Shown here: positions 43,240-54,865 of the stretch, in pieces
Layout of the letters: each line of letters opens with the position of its first letter
How positions within the stretch are numbered: the stretch's first letter is position 1
From: Turritopsis dohrnii
Taxonomy: Eukaryota; Cnidaria; Hydrozoa; Anthoathecata; Oceaniidae
Direction of reading: 5' to 3'
Assembly (NCBI GenBank): GCA_027922465.2
Contig: BQMF02000033.1
Location: forward strand, 744,001-808,000
Length of the DNA: 64,000 nucleotides
Position numbers and translations under genes: made by a program
The notes under the pieces: model-generated
The model's input: only the letters and a program-made list of their open reading frames with translations
Databases searched by the model: none
Told to the model about the DNA's origin: nothing

Positions 43240-43791
43240 ATGGATATTGACAGATTAAAACGTATTACAAATCATCAAAATAAAATGATAAGCATGTTAT
43301 TATTAACACAGTTAAAAGAAAAAAATTGTGTAACTAATTTTGAGAAAGTAATGTGCGATGCGTGTTATTACGGACACATCAATGTTTTAGAATGGTTGAA
43401 AAACAATGGAGTTACTGATTTTAGTAAAGGAGTAGAATTTGCATGTTTTAACGGTCACATCGACGTTTTAGAATGGTTGAAAAACAATGGAGTTACTGAT
43501 TTTAGTAAAGGAGTAGAATTAGCATGTTTTAACGGTCACATCGACGTTTTAGAATGGTTGAAAAACAATGGAGTTACTAATTTTAGTAAAGGAGTAGAAT
43601 TTGCATGTTATTACGGTCACATCGACGTTTTAGAATGGTTGAAAAACAATGGAGTTACTGATTTTAGTAAAGGAGTAGAATTAGCATGTTTTAACGGTCA
43701 CATCGACGTTTTAGAATGGTTGAAAAACAATGGAGTTACTGATTTTAGTAAAGGAGTAGAATTTGCATGTAAAGCTGGGAGTATTATCTAG
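43240..43791 (+). CDS. Ankyrin-like protein with near-identical 27-residue repeats, 183 aa
   Basis: After about 40 unique residues come five units of the type GHIDVLEWLKNNGVTDFSKG followed by VE(F/L)AC(F/Y)(N/Y), a 27-residue period (81 bp). The GHxxVLxWLKxNG core is the ankyrin-type repeat seen widely in large DNA viruses and protists. The DNA copies are almost identical, so the array expanded or was homogenised recently. The sixth unit breaks after VEFACK, and the frame stops at a TAG inside the right terminal repeat, so it may be truncated. Ankyrin arrays mediate protein contacts; the partner is unknown. Confidence 0.78.
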   Translation: MDIDRLKRITNHQNKMISMLLLTQLKEKNCVTNFEKVMCDACYYGHINVLEWLKNNGVTDFSKGVEFACFNGHIDVLEWLKNNGVTDFSKGVELACFNGHIDVLEWLKNNGVTNFSKGVEFACYYGHIDVLEWLKNNGVTDFSKGVELACFNGHIDVLEWLKNNGVTDFSKGVEFACKAGSII

Positions 43792-44039
43792 CTCATTTAT
43801 GTTATAAAAATGAAACTACTACAAACTGCTTTTTACTACATTTTTATGAGATATTTAATTGTTTACATTTATGAGTAATTTGTGGTTATAATAGAAACTG
43901 TTTGTTATGTAATCAAAATAATACGTTTCATAACTCGTATCGCGTTATGAAAACAAAGATGATAGTAGGGAAATTCCCGAAAATCATATGATTATGAGGG
44001 ACACAATTTCTGTCCTATCATCGGCACTTTCCTATCTCT
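43781..44039 (-). repeat. Right terminal inverted repeat of the Polinton
   Basis: It is the inverse of 28380-28611, ends CCTATCTCT and is followed by AATAC. Relative to the left copy it has about 27 extra bp (around 43895-43922, GAAACTGTTTGTTATGTAAT and adjacent bases) and the flipped 9-bp core at 43935-43943. The stop of the ankyrin-like gene lies in it. Confidence 0.92.
43926..43952. other. Palindromic motif with oriented 9-bp core, right copy
   Basis: TTTCATAAC / TCGTATCGC / GTTATGAAA on the top strand, identical in orientation to 28467-28493 although the flanking repeat is inverted. Confidence 0.75.
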
Positions 44040-44044
44040 AATAC
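44040..44044. other. Right target-site duplication of the Polinton (AATAC)
   Basis: It matches 28375-28379 directly outside the other terminus. Confidence 0.7.
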
Positions 44045-45743
44045 ATATTAAGAATTTCTGTTCTTCCCTGATATTCTGTAAAGATCGCATGTTAACCAGA
44101 GATATTTATGGATCAAAGTTTTTGCTGACATCAGCATTTCTCTCATCACCGTGACCAATCGGTGGACTCTAAAAATTCAGATAAAATGCCGCTTTGATGA
44201 TACCCACATTGGGGATTCTTTTATTTCATTAAACGAAAATAGCTTTATTTTATTACAACAGGATTTTAATTCTTCACTGCGTAAATCCATGATGATTTTC
44301 TGGCCTTTGCTCCCAAGCAGACGTCAAGCTTGCTCTGTGATATGTCTTTTTTTTTGCACGTTGTGTCGCATTGCTAGCGCGGCAGTTTTATCGTAGTCGG
44401 ATAGCGTCGTCCAAGAACTCACTATCTTATTTAAATAAGTCGAATTCTTTTTTTTCAAGTAGGTCAATCCTATCCACAATAATCCCATCGCATTATACGT
44501 TATCATCACTATTGCGCAAAAAAATGACATCCCACTCTCGATATATCACATCCCGCCCTCAAGACAAGACATTCCGTGTCATGTCATGATAATAACATAA
44601 AGCAGCATTAACTCTTTGCACCTCCATCCATGATAACAAAAGGACTATGCCCGGTACACCAAAATAAAAAAGTACTTGGATTTTAGGCTGATGAAATGCG
44701 ATGATAGTGAATTATCTATACTACAATATGTTTCACAAAAAATAAAGCTTCAAGCAATACAAATGAAATATCACGAAGTGAAGACAACGACACATATGAG
44801 TAGTGGCGTATTTCAAATTCAAGAGCATAGTTTTAAATCTATGCTTCTCAAACATAGGAATGGAGTCACTTAATAGGATCACCAAGTCAGCGTCGTTTTT
44901 AGTGTAGCACCTCCACCCACCTTTATTATGAAACACTTATAGTGTGGTCTCCAACAGAAAACTCACACAGAAAATAAAAATTCACCACGTCAGGTGGAAA
45001 ACATTTGTAAAGGCCGTTTCCAATTCAGATTTGTCATTCGCTCCAGTAGTTCAAATGATTTGAACTATCGGGCAAACACGATTGCGTCGGCCAATCAAAA
45101 ATCAGTTCGCCCCGACCACCCAATTCGCACGCGACCACTCGCATGGTGTTCGAAAAATGAACTGCAAAACCGGCCTTCTCAAGATTTTTTCGAATGTGTC
45201 ACTTTTTAAACGGGCTTCCCGATTTCGTCCGAGAGCTTTCCCATGATGGATCAAAATGGTAGCACTGTTTTGGATACAATTTGAGAAGTCGGTGATAGAC
45301 GGGTTTCGTGTGACGTATCATGTTGTCGTTCCCAGTCCCATGCGCGGTTTTGGAGGCAAAAAAACATAAACAAACACGGAAAATGTATGAGAAATATTGA
45401 ATAGACCTCTAAATATACACGTAAAACTTAGCCATCTTTGTTTATTGAAATTCTAAGAGCAACAAAGCCTTGTAAAATATTGTTTTCTTGCGCTCGATGA
45501 CTCTGCTTCGAAAAAAAATTGGCATTCATAAAATTATAGTTGATCAAGAAAAAATATCGTTTGATTGAAAATTTTGATTCTCCCTATCAGATTTAAGTAT
45601 TGCTTAACAAACACATAAAGCTTTTCAATCTTTTTTAATCATGTTTTGAAAGTGTGGTTACAAAAAATAAAAATCTTCCATTTCCAAACACGTGCGTTCG
45701 TTTTCAACACAAAATTGTGTGGCAAACATACTCTGGATATTAG
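44045..45743. other. Host DNA right of the Polinton, no gene seen
   Basis: No convincing exon or repeat family was recognised. The stretch around 45000-45350 is somewhat GC-richer. It could hold a promoter, but nothing specific supports that. Confidence 0.4.
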
Positions 45744-46115
45744 AAAAACTTAGAAAATGGTGATAAAGCACAGTATGTTAAAAAATTGACTCTCGGCAAT
45801 GGTGAACTACTTCAAGACCCATACAACATTTCACATGGTTGGGTTTCTGTTGATCAATTACCAGACGTTACTTGGGCAGACACATACAATTACCTTATCA
45901 AAACACCCAGTGAGTTTAGGATAGACAAATTGAATATGTCATTACAGGCTTATAATTTCTTTAATATCTACAAGATACAAGATATTTACATATATGATAT
46001 GAAAAGCCCAAGCAAATTCTACTGTGTTAAGACATCAGGTTTTACTAATGAAAAATCAATGCTTGTAGCTAAAAGATTGAATTGGAAATTCCGGTGCAGA
46101 AAGCAATTTTTTTGA
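45744..46115 (+). pseudogene. Fragment of a SWIM-type / transposon-associated invertebrate gene
   Basis: A frame with no ATG reads KAQYVKKLTLGNGELLQDPY, then GWVSVDQLPDVTWADTYNYL, IKTPSEF, and LQAYNFFNIYKIQDIYIYDM. This resembles the N-terminal region of a large invertebrate family of SWIM-zinc-finger/YqaJ-type proteins often linked to mobile DNA, recalled from general knowledge. The similarity ends after SPSKFYCVKTSGF and the frame stops at 46115, with no SWIM cysteines. It is therefore a remnant or an isolated exon. It is convergent with the THAP remnant just downstream. Confidence 0.45.
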
Positions 46116-46135
46116 TTCTTTGAAACATGTTTGTA

Positions 46136-47152
46136 TCAAAACACATTTTCATTCTTGATATTGATTATAGCTTTCTTCAATCTGTAATTTTCTTTAATGC
46201 TGCGTCGAAGATCAATTCTATATTTTGAAAGCATGGCATTACTACTATTCAAACCATGTTTGGTTGATTGTAGTTCTTCATTCGTAGCTGCAATCTTCAC
46301 TAAGGCTGTCCTTGTCTAAAAAAAATACAATGTTTGAAAAACTTTAGCAAGACCAACAAAAATTAGAATGAATGTACAAAAGAAATTTTCACCAGCTCTT
46401 CACTTAAAAAATAAGATATCATTGCTGATCACTGTGTACAAATCAGATGTTCTTTTTCAAGTTAGCAAAAAAAATACTATGACGAAGACATTAGCAAAAA
46501 TGGAACTTTCCCCCAAACACATTATTCATAATTAAATCTCTTCTGACCTTCTACGATATAGATTTTCATCATTGTCATCAAAAGTCTCCTCATCGTTATG
46601 ATCTTTGGGTACTGGTTATGGCTGAAGTCTTCTTTTGGTTATGTGTTCATACCTTTCAGTCTTTTGGTGGTCTGTATCAGAAGAGTTCTTGGAAAACACG
46701 AAGATGGATTACAGTTGTCATTAGACTTTTTGGCTATTAAAAAGAAAATATTAACACTTCATAGTTTGTTTCACACGATAATGGAAAATTGAAATCTTTA
46801 TTCATATGTCCATTGAACCTAAGCCAAATATATTTGTTGTGTTATGCAGTATTGACAGTGTGTTGAGGTACTACAAACTAGAATAGTTGAGAAAAAATTA
46901 AATTACAAAGCTGAATTTCCTTAAAAAGTTGAAAAAATAAGATTTAGATTACCTGATACGAAGTGAGCACTGCATAATCTAGCATTTTCAATGTCTGCAT
47001 CTGTTTAAGGCCACTCATTTCTCTTCAGTTTACTAACCCATTACCTTTCCTTTTGATCATCTCTTTTCTTTGGAGGAAAGCGATAGAAAATCAACTCAGA
47101 AGAGCTTGTTTTTCTGTCTGTACATCCATATGCACAGCACGAACTTCGAATA
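46136..47152 (-). pseudogene. THAP-domain gene remnant with two in-frame TAA stops
   Basis: On the minus strand 47152-46953 reads SCCAYGCTDRK, then SSELIFYRFPPKKRDDQKER, TAA, WVSKLKRNEWP, TAA, then DIENARLCSAHFVSG before a GT donor. This is nearly a whole THAP zinc-finger (C-x-x-C type start, FYRFP, conserved Trp, LCSAHF) in one frame broken only by the two TAA codons. No initiator ATG is in frame. A possible last exon, 46136-46315, starts after TTTTTTTAG and encodes 59 residues of coiled-coil type ending at TGA. A middle acidic exon near 46550-46600 (DHNDEETFDDNDENL) is uncertain. THAP domains bind DNA and are often transposon-derived. Confidence 0.6.
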
Positions 47153-48714
47153 ATGATATATTTTCATACACATATGAAAAAAAGTTGGAAATTACAAGTA
47201 AGTGAGCATTTATAACCTTCGCATGTACTGTTTCGCTGCAAAAATGGTGGAGGCAATCAATTTGTTTTGCCTCCACTTTTTTGCGCATGCGCGTTGCGCT
47301 TCGAAAAATGTAAACACAGAAACCCGTCTATGTCTTGCCTTGCAAACTACAGGGGAAAACGTTTATTGTTAATTAGATATTGTAGATATTGATAAAGTTA
47401 AGGTTATTCTTACTTGATTTAAACTATTATAACATTAAGAAAATATTTTGAGAAATATAAGAATTGAAAAAAAGAGGTTCCAGACAGACAGAGCTAGCAA
47501 AAAAAATTAAATGGGGTGAACAAACACAAGGTAAACAAAGACTGACTATTAGGTAGAGATTCCTTCAATGTAGACTAAATTTTCTCACAATCTTTTTTAT
47601 GTTGCCATTATTAAAAAGTCAAGCTTAATTTGATGCTATGGCTTATTGTGATAATCGTTATCATCATCTCGATTTCCTGGTGATCATGGCATGGATGTTG
47701 AAACCGTTTGTTGAGATTTAATCAACATGGTCAGGGGTTCTTGAATTAACTATACGAGTAGATTGACTTAGAACATTGTGTTTTATTTATGTATACATGT
47801 AAATGGGTTTCATTATTACATGCCTTCACTATACCAGTCTTCTCAATAAATCAGTAGCAGTATGATAGATCGCACTGCTTAACGATCCCAAGGTGCACAA
47901 TGTCATGCACCTACTTTTTTCAACGTTTTTTGAGGAAACATTCAGGTCTTGTCATGAGAGGTGTGCAATCAGTCAACTGTGTGCAACCAGTCAACAGAAT
48001 TGAATTGTTATTTTCAGGGATCCCAAGGTTGTAATAAAAATTACTATTTTAAAGAATGATAGCCAAAAATAACGTTATATAATTAAAATTTTTGCTCTTG
48101 TAATTTATCAGAAGTCCAGTATTATATACTGGACTCAAAACACATTTTTTTACGTGCTCTTCGTCCACCATTATTTTTAACTTGAACTCTATTTTCAACT
48201 CTATGCGCCAGTCCCCTTAGCCAAATTTGTAGTTGTGACGTATCATTTGAGTAACGACTCGCATGACAAGTAGGAAATGTCTGTGACATCATACCAAAAG
48301 AGCCAGTAAAACAACAAAATAAAAACGAGCAAATCAAATGATGAATGAGAAGATATTGGGAATGTAGAAGATGATTTTATCTACCAATTAAACGATTTAA
48401 ATATCCAACAAAATATCGCGTTTAAGTAGCGATGTGAATCTCTGCTGTCGAAGTTCCCATCATTGCCGTTTCCCATTGCATGTTTGCAAATTGGGCATTT
48501 CTATGTTGTACAAAGATTGATGAAATAAATTACAAAACTTTTTCTGAACATAAAAATTTATTTTTCTTCATCACAAAACATTACTTTTCTTCTTTGAAAT
48601 AAATCGAAATGTGAAATACTTTATTGATATGTCACCTGTTGTAATCTAAAAATCATCAAAGTATTTTGTGTATATTCTTTAATAAACTCTCCATCCTACT
48701 GTGATTTGATTCTT
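47153..48714. other. AT-rich DNA without a recognised gene
   Basis: A segment at about 47935-48015 resembles part of the dispersed repeat near 18.93 kb (GTCTTGTCATGAGAGGTGTG). No exon could be supported. Confidence 0.4.
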
Positions 48715-49358
48715 TCTTTTAAGGCGAATCTCCACTAGACAAAAAATGTCTTTGTAGACATTGTTTGTACTTTTTCTTCAATCTTCCCTGCGACATCATT
48801 CGAAGGAGGGGCGGAAACAATCACCCGCCGCAGCATTTTTGGCTACTTTTGCAGGCAGAAACTTTCGCCTGTCAAAAAAACCCGTGAAATTTCAGGAATA
48901 AACTTTCACGTTTCACAGATTTTGGAACTAATTTCGCGGAAAAAACTTTCACGAAACGAAGGAAAAGTTTATTTTCGCGTGAAAAAACTTTCGCGAATGA
49001 GCAAAAGAGAAACCAAATTTTTCTTTTCTAAAGGCCGTACGTATGTCCGCTCGGCGCCATGCGACCAATTAATTTGAATCTCCAGTTAATAAAGAAACAC
49101 CAGGTGTTGAGTGTTTCTTTTTTTCGCAATGTTTACAATTTTTTGCAAAGCTTGCATTTTTCTTGAAATTTGATTGACTCACACGCTAGATGGCCACGCG
49201 GCCGCCTGAAAAAGTAGAATCTAATCCTACTTTCAAGCGCACAAAATCTGACTGTCAACGGCTAACAAAGTTGAGCAATATTTGTCACTGAGCATGCGCA
49301 AAACTGGCCGCGTACATACGTACGGGCAAAATCGCACAAGTGGAGGTCGGCCTTAAAA
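48715..49358. mobile_element. About 640-bp inverted-repeat element with AAACTTTCGCG-type internal repeats
   Basis: The left end TTTTAAGGCGAATCTCCACT and the right end AGTGGAGGTCGGCCTTAAAA are inverse with a few mismatches. Inside are many AAAACTTTCGCG/AAACTTTCACG words (48860-49015). Similar words continue outside at 49430-49510. Inner palindromic ACGTACG/CATACGTACGG words suggest a composite. No transposase is present. Confidence 0.5.
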
Positions 49359-49783
49359 GTAATAAACTATATATAATTAATTTTCTTGAACTTCCCACTC
49401 AGAATTGGTTTTGTCATCTGTTTCTCCATCTTCACGAAAAAACTTTCGCGTTTTGCTGTTTTGAAATTCCAAACGCATAAACTTTCACGAAAAAGAGCCA
49501 AAAATGCAAAAAACGCGAATGATTTTCTGCTCTTAAGGTAGTTGAGATAATAAGGATGTTTTGTGCGGTATCATGGATGATATTCCATTATCGTTTCTAC
49601 GGCGCAGTTCTCTGCTTCAACAACACTTGTTTCGTTTAGTTCACATCAATGTTTCAAAACCTAATAGAAAGAAAGATAGAGTAAAAATAGTTAAAATTAC
49701 AAAATTACAAAATGAAAATTTAAACATGGAGGAGAGAGATAACCACACAGTGAGTATAAACACTTACTTCGGATTGTTGTGCT

Positions 49784-50101
49784 TTATACGATCGATCTAC
49801 TGACGTTCTTGTATTCACCATATTCTGACATGTTAATTAAGTTATTGATTAACTTATTTATTCGTTGCTTTGTTGATGGAAAATATTTCAACCGCATGTC
49901 TTGACTTTTATCGAAACAAATTTCTTCGAAATGGTTTGAAAGGAATATATTTATTTCGTTCGGCAGGTTACGACGTATTTTTTGAAGCCGAAGAAAAGCA
50001 TGAAAAGATATTTTACTATTATTACTCGATTGATTATTACAGTTATGAGCAACACAGTGAGGCGCATTTCCGACTATGATTTCTTCACGACTAATATTCA
50101 A
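49784..50101 (-). pseudogene. Degenerate THAP-domain fragment
   Basis: The frame contains HCVAHNCNNQSSNNSKISFH, then a shortened middle lacking the conserved Trp, then LSNHFEEICFDKSQDMRLKY with FPSTKQRI. The two outer parts match a THAP domain (C-x4-C, ISFH, SNHFEE.CF, LK..A/T region), but about 15-20 residues are missing between them. The frame does not begin with ATG. It is probably an old remnant of a THAP-bearing gene or transposon, 3 kb from the other THAP remnant. Confidence 0.45.
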
Positions 50102-50539
50102 TCTATTACATGGAATATTTATTTACTTTTTTAATAACAGGTTGCATCACCTTTTTTTATTATCTTTCACTTTTTGTACCTTGTGAAACTCTTGAATTTT
50201 ACGTATAAAAAACGAGTTATAAAGCGCTCACTTTTATTGTGAAAATTTCTTTACTGAAAGCAAGTGTTGTATTTACATTGATAAAAGACATATTTCAATG
50301 CTACTCAAATCATACGTCACAAAATTTTAAACAATGGAAAAAGTCTGGGCGCTAGAGATTAAAAATACTACGAAGAAGAAGGTTTTTAAAAAGTTTTAAA
50401 GCATGCAGAAAAAATATTTATAACGTGATTATCTCACGATCTAAAAAACGTTTGAAAAAACTGAAACAAGAGTTGCTACTTCATTTTTTAAGATAAACAG
50501 TATTATTTGAATAATCTATTAGACCTTGGGATCCCTTTA

Positions 50540-50760
50540 ACTGATGCAAGGGAGCTGGAAACTTAGATGCTGCTAGTACCACTTATGTTTTTATATTCTT
50601 TCATTAGGTGAAGAAATGAATTTGTATAACAAAGGAAATTTCAAAACTACCTTAGCAACGATGGTCATTCTCCCTAGCAACAGCAAATTGGTGAATAATC
50701 ACTAATCTTAAGTTATCCTTTGTTGTCAATTGTATTATAACTATAAGTAAGTAAGTAAGT
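50540..50760. repeat. Dispersed repeat copy followed by an (AAGT)n microsatellite
   Basis: GGGAGCTGGAAACTTAGATG ... TCTCCCTAGCAACAG ... GGTGAATAATC matches 18945-19030 with divergence. AAGTAAGTAAGTAAGTA lies at about 50744-50760. Confidence 0.55.
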
Positions 50761-52040
50761 ATGTAATCTATTTATTCAGAAACTATAGCACATTTACAAC
50801 AATTGCAGTATATATAATTAAGTTGAGCAAAGCATACCTACGTGCGCAATTAAAAGCGCATCTTGAGTAAATCTAGGAGCTTCTCATACATGCAAACATC
50901 GCTGACTATAAAACTGTGCGAAAATTAATACGCGTATAACAGGAAGATAAATAGCATCACTAGTGCCGCCCAAATTCAAATCTTGTATTACCCCTGCCCT
51001 GAGTGTGAATCAGATATATAATGTGTCTATTTTTTATTAACAGTGAGGCCAAGCTGGGTGGGTCATCACACAGTCTTTCTTTAACTTTTAAACAATCAGT
51101 ATGATCAGTTACATTGTTACATTACATTACTAATAATGAAATATGTGTGGTTTAAACCAGAAACTTGCTTTGCCCAAAATTATCCATTTGATGAAATCCT
51201 AAATGGAATGGAAAGCAACAGAAACAAGACATCAGAAAAGCCTGTTGTAAATATTCTGGATTGACCAAATGAACTCAGGAGCCCAAAACAGATAATATAT
51301 TATAATAATGTATAAATAGATAATGTATTAGACATTTCTGAAAGATATTTATATAGGGTGTTGAATCACATGAAGATGTTTGCACTATTTACCAAAAATT
51401 GTCATTAACATTCAAACATTCAATTGAAAAATGATTCATTCACATTCAACATATTGATATATTTAGTTGATACACAATGACATGCTCTTCAGTAAAAGGT
51501 CATTTAACAAAGAAGAGTACTGGTATGTTGTTATTTTCTTTTCTGGTTGTCGTTGTTAATATCATTCTTGTCATACATTATAATGTTATGTTTTTTCCTG
51601 ATTCTGCCCTCTAAAACTGGAAATTCAAAAGAATTGATCTGCTTTTTCCTTTCAGCTCTATTCCTTTGTTATTTTGTTTGTCACATTATCTTACTATAGA
51701 AATACATAACTAACAAAAATATTCTTACAACATGAAAAGGTGATCATCTCTGTTTGGCTGACCAGCTCACACAAAATAAAGATTCTATAATAAATAGGGA
51801 TCTGCAACTTTTTGTAGGAATGTCTTATTTTAGTCTCTGTTTCACTACAGTAAGTAATCATTACTTACTTGATATAAAATATAAAATATTTGCCTCAGAA
51901 AATGGATATTTTTTTATTATAGTGTCACGGCTTGCAAAGTTGCAAACAGCCGCTGCCACTAATAGATATTAATCCGTTAGATGAAAAGGGGTCAGTAATG
52001 ACTCACAAAGTAGAAACTGAAATTCTGTGGGTTTTTTTAG
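50761..52040. other. Upstream part of the SPATA7-like locus, exons not resolved
   Basis: The 5' coding exons of the SPATA7-like gene should lie here, but none could be identified with confidence. The sequence is AT-rich with no recognised repeat family. Confidence 0.35.
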
Positions 52041-53572
52041 TTTTCTCACCCTCTGGTAATAAGTATGGAACTCAATCACTTCTGCATGATCACATGATGT
52101 CTCATTACGGAAGAGTAGAGCAAGCAAAATGTTTGTGCCATTTATTTAGTATCAATTTGTTGTTAATAGCATTGTTTATTTAAATCGAAACATTTTCAAT
52201 CTTTGCTTTTTCTCTTTTGTGTTCAGCGATAATTGACAACAAGCCACCTAAATCAACAAAAACATTCATCAAAGGTAAAATGTGTAATAACTTTTATCAT
52301 GACCCTGTGAAAACTCATAGTGACATAATGGAAGTTCTTTTTTGTCAGCTCATGCAAAGAGGGTACAATTGCAGAAGCAAAAACAGCTGGAATATGATAT
52401 GGAATCAAGAATTCATTCTGCTAGTCTTCAGGTAAAAAATAGTCTCTTCTAATGACATCCTTGAAGTTTCTTTTTGAAAGACATTCATTTGTTCAAGGGA
52501 TGATACCTTGATTTTTTAGTCTGACGAAAGTATTGTTGACTATTTACGAAGACCTGCATCAGCTGGTTTTCCTGAGCGTCGTGTCTCTTCCGCTTATGAT
52601 TTCAAACAAGCTATCAGAAGAAACTCCACTCCTAATGCTTTCCACTCAGCTAGAATGGAATCTCTTGATTTTTCCAGTCTGAATTTAGATGATAACCTAA
52701 ACCAGTCTTTCGTATTAAGAAGATCTTCCACGCCAATTTCTTACAGACAACCATCTAAAACTGGTGTTCATTCTATAACAACGCCAAGGTATAAAGTGGA
52801 GATGTACTCTCCAGATCCAGAAAAACCTGTTCTAAAAGGTTCTATGTACAATATTAGTAGTTCAATTATTTCTGCTTCAAGATGGAAGTCTGTAAGTCCT
52901 AATCACTCATCCAGAACAGATAAACTAAATTTCAAAGATGGTAATAATAAAGACGATGTGCTACCCACTGATATTTTCACTGCAGATTTTCAAAAAGACA
53001 AACCCCTTAACACGTTTCATCCTGACTACAAAAGGCTGTGCAGACAAGATAATTTGATGTAAATGTTAATTATTTTTATTGGGACCTGTTTGATTTCCTT
53101 ATGTCATTTTGTTTTTACTTGTCAATAATTTGATTTTATTCCTAGAGTCGAAGAGCAGGCTTACCTGAAGTTTGTTGAAGATATCACCAATGATGTCTTG
53201 ACAAGAGGTATATACAGTGACAGGTATGTGTATTTTCTATGTTGACAGTTCAGACAAAATAGTACCAGTATTTAAAGTGTTTATTTCGTATGGCATCTTT
53301 TTTTAGGGTCCTTAACCAGGTCTTTGAAAGTCATATAGAAAGACGGAAAAACCAGCTGAATGAGGTATTGTAACTTAATTGTATTGCTCTCCGAAGCACT
53401 GCAACACCACTTTCACTAATGATAGTTCTCTTGCGTAAGGTGAATGTAAGTATCCTTGTGAGCAGCAACCAGTACTTTCATATTTGTTTGTCTTTTGTAG
53501 GAATATATGAGAGAGCTTATTGAAGAACTAAAGGCTGATTTGAATGTTGCTGATATCACTGTTGAACATTGA
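52041..53572 (+). CDS. SPATA7: SPATA7-like ciliary protein, 3' seven exons (5' end not resolved)
   Basis: Exons that join in phase: 52041-52130, 52227-52274, 52349-52431, 52520-53058, 53146-53223, 53307-53364, 53501-53572 (TGA). They encode about 322 residues. The C-terminal block EEQAYLKFVEDITNDVLTRG, IYSDRVLNQVFESHIERRK and MRELIEELKADLNVADI matches the conserved C-terminal domain of SPATA7 in content and order. The N-terminal exon has LLHDHMMSHYGRVEQAK, corresponding to the family's N-terminal helix. The long middle exon is Ser-rich and disordered. In vertebrates SPATA7 acts at the photoreceptor connecting cilium with the RPGRIP1 complex. The family assignment is good, but the start codon exon was not found. 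Confidence 0.78.
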
Positions 53573-53673
53573 AGATCATTGCTGTTACAAGCGATACAAA
53601 GTGGATATAAGTGGTGCATGATGTAGATAGTGTGGTTTGTTTCATATTGCAAAATGTCAAAAAGTACTATTTT

Positions 53674-54313
53674 CCAGTGAACAAATTTGCTGAAAATCAC
53701 TGCAAAGGAGTGAATTTCCAGAGAAATACCTAAAGGGAGGAAATTGTTTGTAGAGAAACATTTGTGGAATTAATTATTATGGATAAGGGGTCCAAAAATG
53801 GTTTAATTCGCGAAATTTATGTTTGCAGATGATTGATTTTTTTAAAAATTTGCAGATATTTTTGCGGATATAAAAAATTGGAGGAAAATAAAGATTCAGG
53901 CACAAAGGGTATCAGATTGAAAAAAAAATAGTTTCATGAAACAACCGGCTCTTCTAATGCAAACAAAAAAGCGTATTCTCATGCTCCTTTACCACCTTTT
54001 CCAAGTCAATTCAAGACTTACAAAATGATAAGAAAAACAACTTTTACTCGAATTACTTTGCAGAATAAATTTCTGTGGATATGAAAAACAAAGAAGTTTG
54101 CTGAATAAATTTTTGCAAAAGAACCATTTTTCAATTATTTGTGGAATTAATCTTTGCAAATTTAGCCCAAATTCCTCAAAAATAAATTCTGCAAAAATTT
54201 GTTCCGCACATATTTCTTTCGCAAATAGTTTCTTCCCATATTAATGTATACACACTATTTCAATAAAGATGCTATTCATTGCAGTGTTTCTTTTGACGAT
54301 TTTTCCTACTGGG
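53674..54313. mobile_element. MITE of the CCCAGTGGGCAAA family, copy 6, split by an insertion of about 510 bp
   Basis: The left half (CCAGTGAACAAATTTGCTGA to about 53730) and the right half (from about 54243, ATGTATACACACTATTTCAA to CCTACTGGG) are standard. Between them, 53731-54242 begins AGGGAGGAAATTGTTTG and ends AAATAGTTTCTTCCC, which are inverse, so the insert is itself an inverted-repeat element. It carries many TTTGCAAA/AATTTTTGC words. Confidence 0.65.
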
Positions 54314-54865
54314 TTTGTGATTCAGTTTTTGAGTTCTCCAGTAACCTATGTTCAATCCTGCATCTGTTTTATTTGACCTACCATGGAATTGCAATATTGT
54401 CATAGGTTTTGTTTTAGAACTCATACAAAAGTAGCATATTATATAGACGTAATTTTTTTAGTGATTGAGTTTGGATTTTTAAACTATTTATAAAAGATCA
54501 TGAATATGTTCATATTTCGTTATGGTTTTGGAATTTGAAATTTTTAAAAATTTTTTTAAAATGTTCTGTAAGAAATGTATATATATAGATAAGTTCATGT
54601 TTTTGTTATTGACAGGATTTTTTTAATTTATTGAATATTTTAAGTTATTAATAAATGTTTTCCAAAAATATTTGTCAGTTTTCTGTTAGTAAATAAATGA
54701 TTTTCATAATGGCAATGATTTTTGATGTGTATGGGATGTATTGTGTGTGTATTTTCTGCTGCTTGGCAAAAAGTTTGTGAAAGCTTTAAAATCAAGATCC
54801 CAAGTGCCAATAAGTCTTAGAGTTTCCAGAATTTTCAAATTTATCGGTTGTGGTTGGTTCTGCCT
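54314..54865. other. Intergenic AT-rich DNA, no feature seen
   Basis: T/A-rich stretches between two MITE copies, with no coding exon recognised. Confidence 0.4.

Larger units (their letters stand above)
28380..44039. mobile_element. Full-length Polinton/Maverick (adintovirus-like) element, 15,660 bp
   Basis: Terminal inverted repeats of about 230-260 bp start AG and end CT and are flanked by AATAC. Inside are protein-primed DNA polymerase B, a DDE integrase, a packaging ATPase, major and candidate minor capsid proteins, and about ten accessory frames. All main frames are open. Plus-strand genes predominate, with four on the minus strand (29484-30641, 33273-33521, 35374-36657, 37803-38786). 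Polintons are self-synthesising elements that are also regarded as integrated viruses. The intact capsid and ATPase genes support a virion-forming ancestry or capacity. A recognisable adenovirus-type protease is missing. A SINE-like insertion sits just inside the left repeat. Confidence 0.95.

Noticed and set aside
43240..43791. CRISPR array from regularly spaced 81-bp repeats
   Set aside because: The units are contiguous in-frame coding repeats with no unique spacers, in a eukaryotic element.
46953..47045. Reading the TAA at AGG-TAA-TGG as a GT donor splitting the THAP domain
   Set aside because: Splicing there would remove the conserved tryptophan region, and the downstream acceptors do not restore the frame.
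48122..48337. 71-codon minus-strand frame
   Set aside because: There are no motifs or splice context, and it is not distinguishable from chance.
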